45,539 bases of DNA from Rhabdothermincola_A sp041688815 (GCA_041688815.1 JBDNHK010000116.1:1-45539), one strand, 5' to 3'. Numbered from the stretch's first letter, positions 16,157 to 25,472 are shown. Notes: generated from the letters alone by a model not told the origin. Program-made: numbers and translations.

Positions 16157-18711
16157 TGCTCAAGCTCACGCTGCGCGGCCTCGCCGCGCACAAGGTGCGA
16201 CTCGTCGCCACCGCCGTCGCCGTCTTCCTGGGTGTGGCCTTCATGTGTGGCACCCAGGTGCTCACCGGCAGCGTGAGCGCCAGCTTCGACAAGGTCTTCG
16301 CCGACGTCTACGCCCAGATCGACACGGTGGCGCGATCCACGACGGAGATCAAGACCCCCTTCGGTGACGAGCGGGCCAAGATCGACGCCAGCGTGGTGCC
16401 CACCGTGGCCGCCGTTCCGGGGGCCGAGGCGGCCGAAGGTCAGGTGATCGGTCAGATACGCGTGCTCGACAAGACGGGCGAGCCCCTCGTCCAGGCCAAC
16501 GGTCCCCCCAACTTCGCCCTCAACTGGCTCACGGCCCCGGAGCTGAACGGCTGGACCGTCGAAGGCTCGCCCCCACAGGGCCCCGACGAGATCGTCCTCG
16601 ACGCCAGAACGGCCAGGGACGGCGGCTACACCGTGGGCGAACGGGTCGACGTGGCCGTGCCGCAGGGGACCCTGTCGTTTCGGGTGGTGGGCATCGCCAA
16701 GTTCGGCCAGCTCGAGACCTGGGGTGGGGCGCAGGCGGCGCTGTTCGAGACCGCCACCCTCCAGGAACTGGTGCAGGAGCCCGGCAAGTTCGACTGGATC
16801 TCCGTGGCCGGCGCCGACGGGGTGTCACAGGCCGAGCTCACCCAACGGGTGGCCGAGGTCATCCCCGCGGACACGCAGGCCATCACCGGCGCCGAGTTCA
16901 CCAAGGAGAGCCAGACCGCCTTCCAGCAGCTCATCTCGATCTTCAACACGTTCCTGTTGACCTTCGCCCTCATCGCCCTGTTCGTGGGTTCGTTCATCAT
17001 CTACAACACGTTCTCGATCATCGTGGCCCAGCGCACCAAGGAGCTGGCCCTGCTGAGGGCCATCGGGGCCAGCCGCCGTCAGGTGCTGTCGTCGGTGCTC
17101 CTCGAGGCGCTCACCGTCGGGCTCGTGGCGTCGGCCATCGGCGTCGTGCTGGGCATCTTCCTGGCCATCGGGCTCAATGCACTGTTGCGCAGCGTCGGCT
17201 TCGCCGGCCCCGACACACCGCTCATCGTGCCGCCGTCAGCCGTGATCTCGTCGCTCCTGGTGGGCACGCTCATCACCCTGGTTTCCGCAGTGTTCCCCGC
17301 CCGCAAGGCCGCCACCGTCGCCCCCGTCGCCGCCATGCGCGACGTGGCCATCGACACCAGCTCGCGATCGCGGGTTCGTCTCGTGGCCGGTCTCGTCATC
17401 GTGGCCCTCGGCGGCGGTCTGCTGTACCTCGGCTTGTTCGGCAACACCGACAGCAGCCTGCAGGCCATCGGCGGCGGGGCCGCGGCCGTGTTCGTCGGGT
17501 TCGCCGTTCTCGGTCCGGTCATCGCGCCGGGGATGTCGCGCTTCCTCGGGTGGCCACTCCCCCGCTTCCGAGGGGTCACCGGACGCCTGGCCCAGGAGAA
17601 CGCCATCCGCAACCCGCGGCGCACAGCCAGCACCGCTTCGGCCCTCATGATCGGGGTGGGCCTCGTGGTGTTCATCGCGGTCACGGCCGATTCGCTGAAG
17701 GCCTCCACCACCGATGCCATCGACGCCGCGGTGAAGGGCCAGTACGTGGTCAACACCTCCGGCTTCGGCCCCACCGCCCTCCCACCGTCACTGGCCGAAC
17801 AGATGCGGGCTCTGCCTGCGGTGGCCACCGCGGCCGGCATTCGGGGTGGGTTCGCCAACATCGACGGCGACGCCCAGATCGTGTTGGCCGTCACCCCGAC
17901 CGACGTGGCCCAGGTGATCGACTTCAAGGACGTGGACGGCCGCTTCACGGGCATCTCGGGCAACGGCGTCGCGGTCACCGAGAAGCAGGCCACCGACAAC
18001 GGTCTCACCCTCGGCTCCACCGTGAGCGCCGAGTTCCTCCAGAGTGGTTCCACCACCCTCGAGGTCCAGTCGATCTACACCACCCAGTTCCCGCTCCAGG
18101 GCGCGGGGTGGATCATCAGTCAGGACCTCTACAACCAGTACTTCCCCCCTCAACAGCAGACCGACCAGGCCGTCTACGTGAAGCTCGTCGACACCAGCAC
18201 GGAGGGAATCGCCGAGGCCCGACTCGCGCTCGAGGCGATCGTCGCCCCCTTCCCCGGAGCCGAGCTGCAGGACCTCACCGAGTTCAAGCAGAGCCAGACC
18301 GATCAGGCCAACACCTTCCTCATCATCGTGTACGTGCTCCTGGCGCTGGCGGTCGTGATCGCGATCGTCGGCGTCATCAACACCCTGCTGCTGTCGGTCT
18401 ACGAGCGCACGCGCGAACTCGGGCTGCTGCGGGCGGTCGGCATGAGCCGGGGCCAGGTGCGGGGCAGCGTGCGGTGGGAGTCGGTGATCATCGCCCTCAT
18501 CGGCACGCTGCTCGGACTGCTCATCGGCCTGGTGTTCGGTTGGGCTCTCGTGCGGGCCCTCAAGGACGAGGGCATCACCGTGTTCAGCATCCCGACCCTG
18601 CAGTTGGTCCTCCTGGTCATGGCGGCCGGGTTGGCGGGGGTCGGCGCGGCCCTGTACCCGGCGTTCCGGGCCGGCCGGCTCAACATCCTCACCGCCATCG
18701 CCACCGAATAG
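16156..18711 (+). CDS. FtsX-family ABC transporter permease with two FtsX domains
   Basis: 851 residues. An N-terminal membrane helix (about 13-33) is followed by a large extracytoplasmic domain (about 34-255) and a first FtsX block of three helices (about 258-400, including RTKELALLRAIGASRRQVL). Two more helices, a second extracytoplasmic domain and a second FtsX block (about 715-851, RTRELGLLRAVGMSRGQVRG) follow. Such permeases work as mechanotransmitters that move lipids, lipoproteins or peptides out of the membrane. The one-base overlap with the ATPase gene shows they form one transporter. Confidence 0.93.
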   Translation: MLKLTLRGLAAHKVRLVATAVAVFLGVAFMCGTQVLTGSVSASFDKVFADVYAQIDTVARSTTEIKTPFGDERAKIDASVVPTVAAVPGAEAAEGQVIGQIRVLDKTGEPLVQANGPPNFALNWLTAPELNGWTVEGSPPQGPDEIVLDARTARDGGYTVGERVDVAVPQGTLSFRVVGIAKFGQLETWGGAQAALFETATLQELVQEPGKFDWISVAGADGVSQAELTQRVAEVIPADTQAITGAEFTKESQTAFQQLISIFNTFLLTFALIALFVGSFIIYNTFSIIVAQRTKELALLRAIGASRRQVLSSVLLEALTVGLVASAIGVVLGIFLAIGLNALLRSVGFAGPDTPLIVPPSAVISSLLVGTLITLVSAVFPARKAATVAPVAAMRDVAIDTSSRSRVRLVAGLVIVALGGGLLYLGLFGNTDSSLQAIGGGAAAVFVGFAVLGPVIAPGMSRFLGWPLPRFRGVTGRLAQENAIRNPRRTASTASALMIGVGLVVFIAVTADSLKASTTDAIDAAVKGQYVVNTSGFGPTALPPSLAEQMRALPAVATAAGIRGGFANIDGDAQIVLAVTPTDVAQVIDFKDVDGRFTGISGNGVAVTEKQATDNGLTLGSTVSAEFLQSGSTTLEVQSIYTTQFPLQGAGWIISQDLYNQYFPPQQQTDQAVYVKLVDTSTEGIAEARLALEAIVAPFPGAELQDLTEFKQSQTDQANTFLIIVYVLLALAVVIAIVGVINTLLLSVYERTRELGLLRAVGMSRGQVRGSVRWESVIIALIGTLLGLLIGLVFGWALVRALKDEGITVFSIPTLQLVLLVMAAGLAGVGAALYPAFRAGRLNILTAIATE

Positions 18712-18727
18712 CGCTCAGGAGACACCC

Positions 18728-19123
18728 ATGGCCCTCGATCCGCACCACCTGCCCGACGAGGTCACGGCGTTCCTCACCGAACGCCACCTGGCCACGCTCA
18801 CCACCTTGCGCCCCGACGGCACGCCCCACGTGGTGGCCGTCGGGTTCTCGTGGGACCAGGACGCAAAGGTGGCCCGGGTCATCACCTGGGCCGGCAGCCG
18901 CAAGGCCCGCAACGTGGCCGAGCGGTGGGCGGGCCCGGCGGCGGTGTGCCAGGTCGACGGTGGCCGCTGGCTCACCCTCGAGGGCTCGGCGACGGTGACC
19001 GCCGAACCGGGGCCGGTGGCCGAAGCCGTGCGGCGCTACACCGAGCGCTACCGGGCTCCGAAGGAACGGTCGGACCGAGTGGTGATCGAGATCACCGTGA
19101 CCAACGTGATGGGACGCGGCTGA
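18728..19123 (+). CDS. PPOX-class split-barrel flavin/F420-binding protein
   Basis: 131 residues, size and order of the pyridoxamine-phosphate-oxidase-like split beta-barrel family. HLATLTTLRPDGTPHVVAVGF is the first strand pair, and GSRKARNVAERWAGPAAVCQVDG resembles the F420-dependent (FDOR-B) subgroup common in Actinobacteria. The cofactor (F420, FMN or heme) cannot be read from the sequence. AGGAG lies 6 bases before ATG 18728. It follows the permease gene by 16 bp and may be co-transcribed. Confidence 0.8.
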   Translation: MALDPHHLPDEVTAFLTERHLATLTTLRPDGTPHVVAVGFSWDQDAKVARVITWAGSRKARNVAERWAGPAAVCQVDGGRWLTLEGSATVTAEPGPVAEAVRRYTERYRAPKERSDRVVIEITVTNVMGRG

Positions 19124-19127
19124 GCCC

Positions 19128-20459
19128 CTACCGCCCCTCGGGTGGGCCTCCTGCGGCATCGGGCTCCACCCGGATGCTGTGGGGAAGCACCTCCGGTCGC
19201 AGGATCAATCGTGGCCCGCGATCCCAGGTGAAGTAGTTCCACGCCCAGCTCGTGAGGACCGACAGCCGATTGCGGGCCCCGACCAGGTACACGAGGTGCA
19301 ACCCGAGCCAGGCCAACCAGGCGATCGGTCCGTCGAGCACGAACGGGCGACCGGAACGGCCCCGGGGGATCTCGGCCACCGCGGCGCGACGCCCGATCGT
19401 GGCCATGGTCCCTTTGTCGTGATACCGGAAGGGGCTGCGTGTCCGTCCCGTGAGGTCGCCCAGCACCTGCTCGGCGACGTGGCGACCGCCCTGGATGGCC
19501 ACCTGGGCCAGTTGCGGAAGTCGCCCCCCATGACCGTCGTCGATGTCGGCGATGTCGCCCACCGCGAACGACTCCGGGTGCCCGGCGATCGACAGGTCGG
19601 CTTCCACCGGCACCCGGCCGGCGCGCCCGGGCGTGGTGCACAGGGCCGCGGCCAGGGGGGAGGCCTTCACCCCGGCGGCCCACACCACGAGGCGGGTGGG
19701 CACCACCTCACCGCTCGACAGCTCCACGTGGTCGACGGCGATCCGGCGCACCGCGGTGCCCAGGCGCACCTCGACCCCCCGCCGGGTGAGTGTGCGCTCG
19801 GCATAACGCTGCGACCGAGGGGAGAAGGGGGTCAGGAGCTGTTCTGACTGCTCGACCAGGATGACCCTGGCCCGGTGCACGTCGAGATCGTGGAAGTCCT
19901 GGTCGAGCACCTTGTCGAACAGCTCGACGAGGGCGCCCGCCACCTCGACGCCGGTGGGACCACCGCCGACGATCACGAAGTTCAGCACTCCCTCATCGAC
20001 GAGGGCAGGGTCGCTGTCGGCGGCCTCGAACAACGTGAGCATGTGGTTGCGTACCTTGATGGCGTCCTCGAGCTGGTAGAGCGGGAACGAGTGCTCGGCC
20101 GCACCGTCGACGGCGAAATAGTTGGTGGTCGAGCCGGCGGCGACGATCAAGTGATCGAAAGCGATGGGCGGCTCGCCGGCCACCACGAGATGGCGCTGTT
20201 CCCAGTCGACACCGGTGACGGCCGACTTGCGAAAGAGCACGTGCTGGCGGCGCCGGAACATCCCTCGCACCACGTAGCCGACATCGGCGGCGTTCAACCC
20301 GGCGGTGGCCACCTGGTACAGCAACGGCAGGAAGGTGTGGAAGTTGTGGCGGTCGACGACGGTGACGTCGACGGGTTCGTCTTCGAGGCGCTTGGCCGCG
20401 GCGAGCCCGCCGAAGCCCGCGCCGACGATCACCACACGGGGACGGAGGGCAGCGGTCAT
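19128..20459 (-). CDS. Type II NADH:quinone oxidoreductase (NDH-2)-like flavoprotein
   Basis: 443 residues. The FAD loop GAGFGG is at 13-18, the NADH loop IVGGGPTGVEVAGAL near 162-176, and the second FAD motif AVGDIADI near 310. The C-terminus has hydrophobic stretches (IAWLAWLGLHLVYLVG) that would dock to the membrane, as in NDH-2. It would pass electrons from NADH to menaquinone without pumping and so feed the bc complex. I chose ATG 20459 because the product then begins just before the FAD loop; CACAGT ends 7 bases upstream and there is no ribosome site. It converges with the split-barrel gene 4 bp away. Confidence 0.88.
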   Translation of the reverse strand: MTAALRPRVVIVGAGFGGLAAAKRLEDEPVDVTVVDRHNFHTFLPLLYQVATAGLNAADVGYVVRGMFRRRQHVLFRKSAVTGVDWEQRHLVVAGEPPIAFDHLIVAAGSTTNYFAVDGAAEHSFPLYQLEDAIKVRNHMLTLFEAADSDPALVDEGVLNFVIVGGGPTGVEVAGALVELFDKVLDQDFHDLDVHRARVILVEQSEQLLTPFSPRSQRYAERTLTRRGVEVRLGTAVRRIAVDHVELSSGEVVPTRLVVWAAGVKASPLAAALCTTPGRAGRVPVEADLSIAGHPESFAVGDIADIDDGHGGRLPQLAQVAIQGGRHVAEQVLGDLTGRTRSPFRYHDKGTMATIGRRAAVAEIPRGRSGRPFVLDGPIAWLAWLGLHLVYLVGARNRLSVLTSWAWNYFTWDRGPRLILRPEVLPHSIRVEPDAAGGPPEGR

Positions 20460-20580
20460 GACACCCACTGTGCCGGGTCGGCGCGCCGATACCTCGTGAA
20501 TGCCCGATGATCGGTGCCCGCCGGAGAGCCGAGGGAGGCGGGTCCTTGTATTCGGCGCGCGCTCGGGGAAAGCTCGACGG

Positions 20581-20844
20581 ATGGAACTGACCGATCGTGA
20601 TCGGGCCATCCTCGACTTCGAGCGCTCCTGGTGGAACGAGACCGGGCCCAAGGAAACGCTCGTCCAGGACAAGTTCGAGCTGTCGACCTCCCGCTACTAC
20701 GAGATCCTGGGCGAGCTGCTCGAGAGTCCCGAGGCCTACGCCCATGACCCTCTGGGCGTGCGGCGTCTGCGCCGGCTCCGCGACCGGCGCCGCCGGGTGC
20801 GTCAGGAGTCGCGGAACGACACCACGGAGCAGCGAGGGCCGTGA
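20581..20844 (+). CDS. DUF3263 family protein
   Basis: 87 residues. Its N-terminus (ELTDRDRAILDFERSWW) and middle (KFELSTSRYYEILGELL) match the actinobacterial DUF3263 family, small helical proteins likely to be DNA-binding. The C-terminus is strongly basic (RRLRRLRDRRRRVRQ). It overlaps the next gene by 4 bases (GTGA), as in other Actinobacteria where DUF3263 precedes a LytR C-terminal-domain protein. Function unknown. Confidence 0.85.
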   Translation: MELTDRDRAILDFERSWWNETGPKETLVQDKFELSTSRYYEILGELLESPEAYAHDPLGVRRLRRLRDRRRRVRQESRNDTTEQRGP

Positions 20845-21341
20845 GCCGTGAGTCGGGCTCGGCGGCCTCCGCCCCGGCCCGTGACAACCTCATCGGCGCG
20901 ATCCTGATCGGGGTGGCCATCGTCATCGGCGTGGTGCTGCTGGTGCGGGGATACGACCAGGAAGGAGCGCTGGTCGTCACCGCCGGCGAGACCGAACAGA
21001 GCATCCCCACCATCGAGGCGCCGCCGGTGACCGAGGCCCCGGTGGCCAGACCCCCGGCCGAGGTCTCGGTGGTGGTGGCCAACGGAGCCGGCAGAGCCGG
21101 TGCGGCCGGTGCCGTGAAGTCAGAGCTGGCGACCGACGGATACACCACGGTGGCCACCGCCGATGCGGCACCCGTCACCACCACGCTCGTGTACTACGCC
21201 GACGGTGCCCAGGCCGAGGCCAAGGCGTTGGCCACCGTCATCGGCACCGACCCCAACGCGGTTCGAGTACTGCCGGCCCAGCCGCCGGTGGAGATGAACG
21301 GCGCCACCGTCCTCGTGGTCCTGGGCTCGGACAAAGCCTGA
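20841..21341 (+). CDS. LytR C-terminal-domain (LytR_C) membrane protein
   Basis: 166 residues. One membrane helix (about 20-38) is followed by a Pro/Ala/Thr linker and an exported LytR_C domain (SVVVANGAGRAGAAGAVKSEL to the end). The catalytic LCP part of LytR is absent; only the C-terminal domain, thought to act at the cell wall, is present. GTG 20841 overlaps DUF3263; otsB follows after 5 bp, so the three form an operon. Confidence 0.85.
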   Translation: MSRESGSAASAPARDNLIGAILIGVAIVIGVVLLVRGYDQEGALVVTAGETEQSIPTIEAPPVTEAPVARPPAEVSVVVANGAGRAGAAGAVKSELATDGYTTVATADAAPVTTTLVYYADGAQAEAKALATVIGTDPNAVRVLPAQPPVEMNGATVLVVLGSDKA

Positions 21342-21346
21342 CCGCG

Positions 21347-22135
21347 GTGGCCGCCGCGAGCGACGATCAGGCCGCCGACCTGTTCGCGTCTTTCGTCGCC
21401 GACCCGTCTCGGGCCGGCCTCTTCGTCGACTTCGACGGGACTCTGGCTCCGATCGTCGACGATCCCGACTCGTCGCGCCCGTTGCCGGGCGCGGTCTCGA
21501 CCCTCGGCCGCCTGGCGTCGTACCTGGGGGTGGTGGCCGTGGTGTCGGGTCGCCCGGTCGAGGTACTGGGTCGGTTCTTCCCCGAACCCATCACCTTGTC
21601 GGGCCTGTACGGCCTGCAACGCCGACTCGACGGTCGTCGTGACGACCTGGCGGGCGCCGACGCATGGGCACCAGTGGTCGACGAGGCCGTCGAGCGCGCC
21701 GGGGCCCTGGGGCCACACGGCGTGCGCGTCGAGCACAAGGGGCTCTCGCTCACCCTCCACTTCCGAGAGCACCCCGACCAGGCCGAGCGGGTCGAACGGT
21801 GGGCGGCGAGCGAGGCGGCATCCACCGGGCTGGTGACACACGCGGCGCGCATGTCGGTCGAGCTGCGTCCACCCCTCGACGCCGACAAGCGCACGGCGGT
21901 GCTCGACCTGGCCGAAGGCCTCGGCGCCGTGTGCTATCTCGGCGACGACGTGGGTGATCTGCCCGCCTTCGCCGCCCTCGATGTACTGGCCACCCGCCAG
22001 GTGGTGACGGTGAAGGTGGCGGTGCACTCCACCGAGCAGGACCCTCGCCTGGGCGAAGCCGCCGATCTCACGGTGGACGGGCCCGAGGGCGTCCTTACCA
22101 TCCTCACCGACCTGCTCGAACGCCTGTCGAGGTAG
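21347..22135 (+). CDS. otsB: Trehalose-6-phosphate phosphatase (HAD family)
   Basis: Dephosphorylates trehalose 6-phosphate to trehalose. 262 residues. The HAD nucleophile motif DFDGTLAP has Asp28 and Asp30, motif II lies in VVSGRP, and motif III/IV in YLGDDVGDLPAF. The cap domain holds GLYGLQRR and KGLSLTLHFRE, as in OtsB proteins. The start is GTG 21347. The convergent otsA-like gene ends 10 bp away, so the pathway pair sits tail to tail. Given gpgS nearby, activity on glucosylphosphoglycerate is also conceivable. Confidence 0.9.
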   Translation: MAAASDDQAADLFASFVADPSRAGLFVDFDGTLAPIVDDPDSSRPLPGAVSTLGRLASYLGVVAVVSGRPVEVLGRFFPEPITLSGLYGLQRRLDGRRDDLAGADAWAPVVDEAVERAGALGPHGVRVEHKGLSLTLHFREHPDQAERVERWAASEAASTGLVTHAARMSVELRPPLDADKRTAVLDLAEGLGAVCYLGDDVGDLPAFAALDVLATRQVVTVKVAVHSTEQDPRLGEAADLTVDGPEGVLTILTDLLERLSR

Positions 22136-22145
22136 ACGTCCCGGG

Positions 22146-23519
22146 TCAGCCGGCGGCGGCGAGCTGATCGGCCAGCCAGTCAGCCGGGGTGCGCTGCGCG
22201 GCCCGCTGGCGCAGCGCCCGACCCTCTGAGGCCCGGTCGGCCCGGCTCACCGACAGGGCCTCGGCGAGGGCATCGGCCGTGCCGCTCACGTCGTAGGGAT
22301 GCACCGGTCGGGCCACGTCGGCCATCTGGTCCCACGCCCCCGCTTCGGGGCTGAGCAGGAGCAGGGCATCACGGTCGTTGACCATCGGGCCTTCCATGGC
22401 CACCAGGTTCAGGCCGTCGCGAATCGGGTTCACGAGTAAGACGTCGGCGCGCCGCAGCGCCGCGACCGACCGGGCGAAGTGGTCGATCGGGTCGAAGAGG
22501 ATCGGCGTCCATCCGGGTGTGGCCCAGCGTTCATTGATGCGCCGAACGAGGGTCTCCACCTCCTGGCGATAGGCCAGGTACTCGGGGAGGCCTTCGCGTG
22601 ACGGGTAGCAGAACGCCCCGAACACGACCCGCTCCCGCCACTCGGGCCGATGGGCGAGGAGATCGTCGAAGGCCTGGAAACCCCGCAGGAGGTTCTTCGA
22701 CAACTCGATGCGGTCGACGCGCACGACGAAGGCCCGCTCACCCAGCAGGGCGTCGAGAGCCGCCAACTCGGTGATGCAGTCCTCCGACGACGCCACCGCC
22801 GCCATGTCGTCAGGGTCAGGGGCGAGGGCGGAGGCGAACGTGATCGGCGCCACGCCGAGCTGATCGCGACAGCACGCCGAGAAGGCATCGGCCCAACGGG
22901 CGCTGTGGAACCCACAGGCCCGGGCCGCGGCCATGCCGGCCAACAGCTCCGCCCCGAGGTCGGGCGGCAGCACCCGCCACACGTCGGGCGGGGCGAAGGG
23001 CGTGTGGCTGAAGTGGATGGTGTGCAGGTCCGGCCGTAGGTCACGCAACAAGCCGGGCACCAGGGCGAGGTGGTAGTCCTGCACCAGCACCGCGGCGCCG
23101 TCGGGTGCTTCGGCGGCCACGACCTCGGCAAAAGCCCGGTTGACGTCTCGGAAAGCCTGCCAGGCGTGCCGGAAGCGGGTGTCGAAACGGGGGCGGCGAG
23201 CCAGGTCGAACAGCCCGTGGTGGAGGAACCACAGCGTGGCGTTGCACACCATGTCGTAGGCCTCGCGATAGGTGTCGGGGTCGAGGGCCAGGGTGCGCAC
23301 CCGAAAGCCCTCCGCTTCCACCATTCCCTGGCGGGCGGCCAGCCGGTCGCCCTCGCTCATCGCCGCGGCGATCCACACGGCGTCGGTACCGGCCACGAGC
23401 GGGGCGAGCCCGGACACCAGCCCGCCGGCGCCGCGCCGGGCGACCAGCTCGCCGTCGTCGTCGATGCGGAACGACAAGGGCCCCCGGTTCGAGACGATCA
23501 CTACTGGTCGTTCCGCCAT
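22146..23519 (-). CDS. otsA: Trehalose-6-phosphate synthase (GT20 family)
   Basis: Transfers glucose from an NDP-glucose to glucose 6-phosphate. 457 residues from ATG 23519. Seen: SNRGP at 10-14 and GAGGL in the N-terminal nucleotide loop, VQDYHLALVPGLLR, HFSHTPFAPPDVWR, and RVDRIELSKNLLRGF, a variant of the RLD..KG phosphate-binding motif seen in divergent actinobacterial GT20 proteins. LLVNPIRDGLNLVAMEG is the donor-binding DGMNLV motif. The variant motif leaves glucosylglycerol-phosphate synthase as an alternative. Leftward TAGAAC ends 7 bases before the ATG; only 18 bp separate it from the divergent glycerate kinase start. Confidence 0.85.
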   Translation of the reverse strand: MAERPVVIVSNRGPLSFRIDDDGELVARRGAGGLVSGLAPLVAGTDAVWIAAAMSEGDRLAARQGMVEAEGFRVRTLALDPDTYREAYDMVCNATLWFLHHGLFDLARRPRFDTRFRHAWQAFRDVNRAFAEVVAAEAPDGAAVLVQDYHLALVPGLLRDLRPDLHTIHFSHTPFAPPDVWRVLPPDLGAELLAGMAAARACGFHSARWADAFSACCRDQLGVAPITFASALAPDPDDMAAVASSEDCITELAALDALLGERAFVVRVDRIELSKNLLRGFQAFDDLLAHRPEWRERVVFGAFCYPSREGLPEYLAYRQEVETLVRRINERWATPGWTPILFDPIDHFARSVAALRRADVLLVNPIRDGLNLVAMEGPMVNDRDALLLLSPEAGAWDQMADVARPVHPYDVSGTADALAEALSVSRADRASEGRALRQRAAQRTPADWLADQLAAAG

Positions 23520-23537
23520 GGCGTGCGTTCTAGCCCC

Positions 23538-24554
23538 ATGATGGGGGACATGCGAGTGCTGGTGGCTCCGGACAAGTTCAAGGGCACGGCGACGGCCCGA
23601 GAGATGGCCGACGGGATTGCGGCCGCGCTGGTCGCCGCCGGCCACCAGGCGGAGGCCTCCCCGATGGCCGACGGAGGCGAGGGCTTCCTCGACGCGCTGG
23701 GCGGCGCCAACCGCACCAGCACGGTGCGCGGCCCTCTCGGTCATCCGGTCGACGCGGGTTGGCGGCTGCACCGGCGCACGGCGGTGATCGAGATGGCTCG
23801 GGCCTCGGGGCTGGCGCTGGCGGGGGGCGCCGACGGCAACGACCCCGTGGACGCCACCACCTTCGGAACGGGTGAGCTGATCGGCGTTGCCGTCGAGTCC
23901 GGCGCCAACCGGGTGCTGGTGGGCGTGGGTGGATCAGCCACGACCGACGGGGGGCTGGGCGCGCTGAAGGCCCTCCACCCACCTCAGCGGCTGAAGGGGA
24001 TCGAGCTGGTCGTGGCCTGCGACGTGACGACGGGGTTCGCCGCCGCCGCGCGCGTGTTCGGCCCGCAGAAGGGGGCCAGCCCCGCCCAGGTGAAGCTGCT
24101 CACCCGGCGCCTCGAACGGTTGACCGACGTGTTCCGCCAGGAGACGGGCGTCGACGTGGGGAGCATGCTCCGGGCCGGGGCCGCGGGCGGACTGGCCGGA
24201 GGGTTGGCCACCGTGGGGGCTGAGCTCGTGTCCGGGTTCGAGGTGGTGGCCGAGGAGCTCGACTTCGACGCCCAGTTGGGAGGAGTCGACCTGGTGATCA
24301 CCGGGGAGGGCTTCCTCGACGATGAATCATTCACCGGCAAAGTAGTTGGGGGAGTGACCGAAGCCGCTCGCGAGCGCGGGGTGGCCGTGCTCGCCGTGGT
24401 CGGGGAGATCGTGGACCCGATCCCGGCGTTGCCCGCCCACCTGACGGTGGTCTCGCTCACCGACCGATTCGGCTCGGCCCGCTCTCACGACGACCCGTGC
24501 GGTGCCGCCGCCGAGGCCGCCGTCGCCCACTGCCGCCGCCGAGCCCCGGGCTGA
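23538..24554 (+). CDS. Glycerate kinase (GlxK/GarK family)
   Basis: 338 residues from the first ATG; in-frame ATGs at 23541 and 23550 are alternatives, the last giving MRVLVAPDKFKGTATA. Family marks: APDKFKGT, MADGGEGF, GVGGSATTDGGLGAL, FGPQKGAS, AAGGLAGGL and VITGEGFLDDESFTGK. It phosphorylates D-glycerate, giving 2- or 3-phosphoglycerate. It lies between otsA (divergent) and gpgS (convergent), whose acceptor is 3-phosphoglycerate, so a role in making or recycling that acceptor is likely. Its stop and the gpgS stop abut with no spacer. Confidence 0.93.
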   Translation: MMGDMRVLVAPDKFKGTATAREMADGIAAALVAAGHQAEASPMADGGEGFLDALGGANRTSTVRGPLGHPVDAGWRLHRRTAVIEMARASGLALAGGADGNDPVDATTFGTGELIGVAVESGANRVLVGVGGSATTDGGLGALKALHPPQRLKGIELVVACDVTTGFAAAARVFGPQKGASPAQVKLLTRRLERLTDVFRQETGVDVGSMLRAGAAGGLAGGLATVGAELVSGFEVVAEELDFDAQLGGVDLVITGEGFLDDESFTGKVVGGVTEAARERGVAVLAVVGEIVDPIPALPAHLTVVSLTDRFGSARSHDDPCGAAAEAAVAHCRRRAPG

Positions 24555-25472
24555 TCAGCGGGCCGCAGGGCGCAAGCGGTACTCGGCGAGCGAAGCCAGC
24601 GGGGGACGCTCGCGGTACACGATCTCGATGGCGTCGAGCTCCGGGGGCCTCAACCAGGCCCGATCCGGCACCAACCCCGGTGCGGCCCGGCGCAGCGCGG
24701 CCTGCAGCACCTGGGCGGCCATGGGCGACAGCTCGTGCAGGGGGCGGTTGCGGTGGATGCGCTGCCCGAGATCGACCTGGGCCAGGCGGCGCACCCCGAA
24801 CCGCTCGGCGATGTCGATGAGCAGGGCGATGTCGACCCCGTACCCCTCGACGAAGGACACCTGCTCGAGCACCTCACGACGACCGCCGTACTCGCCGCTG
24901 AGCGGCTGCACGACCCCCGCCAGGTGGGGGAACAACAAAGTGAGCACGGGCCGGGCGACGAGCTCGGTGACCCGGCCGCCACCGCGAACCTGACCGTCGA
25001 AGGGCCGCTCGTAGAAGCCCTTGACGAAGGCCAGAGACGGATCGGTGAGCAGCGGGCCGAGCAGTCCGGTCACGAAGCGGGGGCTGAAGTCCTGCACGTC
25101 GGCGTCGCACCACACGACCACGTCGCCGACCGAGGCGTACAACGACTTCCACAGGGCCTCGCCCTTTCCGTGGCCCTGTCCGTGGTCGGCCAACACGTCC
25201 TCCGCCCGCACCACCCGAGCCCCGGCTCCGGTGGCCTCGGTGGCGGTGCGGTCGCTCGAGTGGTCGTCGACCACCACGATCTCGTCGACCAGGCCCAGGC
25301 CGTCGACCAGTTCCGAGCGAATGGTGGCCACGATGGCCCCGACCGTCGTCTCCTCGTTGCGGGCGGGGATGCACACCGACACGGTGGTGCCCGCCTTGGC
25401 CGCCACCAACTCGTCGACGTCGAAGTCCGAGGCGACGTGGGTGCGCAGGCCGGGGTCGCTCACGGCGGACAT
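24555..25472 (-). CDS. gpgS: Glucosyl-3-phosphoglycerate synthase (GT81)
   Basis: 305 residues. A GT-A fold with VCIPARNEETTVGAI, VVDDHSSDRT and the metal-binding DAD at 123-125 (WCDADVQDF), then KGFYERP, LSGEYGGRREVLEQVSFVEGYGVDIALLID and HRNRPL, all typical of GpgS. The enzyme joins glucose from NDP-glucose to 3-phosphoglycerate, the first step to glucosylglycerate, an osmolyte and, in mycobacteria, a precursor of methylglucose lipopolysaccharide. A dedicated phosphatase (GpgP) is not in the window; OtsB is a possible substitute. The start is ATG 25472. Confidence 0.92.
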   Translation of the reverse strand: MSAVSDPGLRTHVASDFDVDELVAAKAGTTVSVCIPARNEETTVGAIVATIRSELVDGLGLVDEIVVVDDHSSDRTATEATGAGARVVRAEDVLADHGQGHGKGEALWKSLYASVGDVVVWCDADVQDFSPRFVTGLLGPLLTDPSLAFVKGFYERPFDGQVRGGGRVTELVARPVLTLLFPHLAGVVQPLSGEYGGRREVLEQVSFVEGYGVDIALLIDIAERFGVRRLAQVDLGQRIHRNRPLHELSPMAAQVLQAALRRAAPGLVPDRAWLRPPELDAIEIVYRERPPLASLAEYRLRPAAR

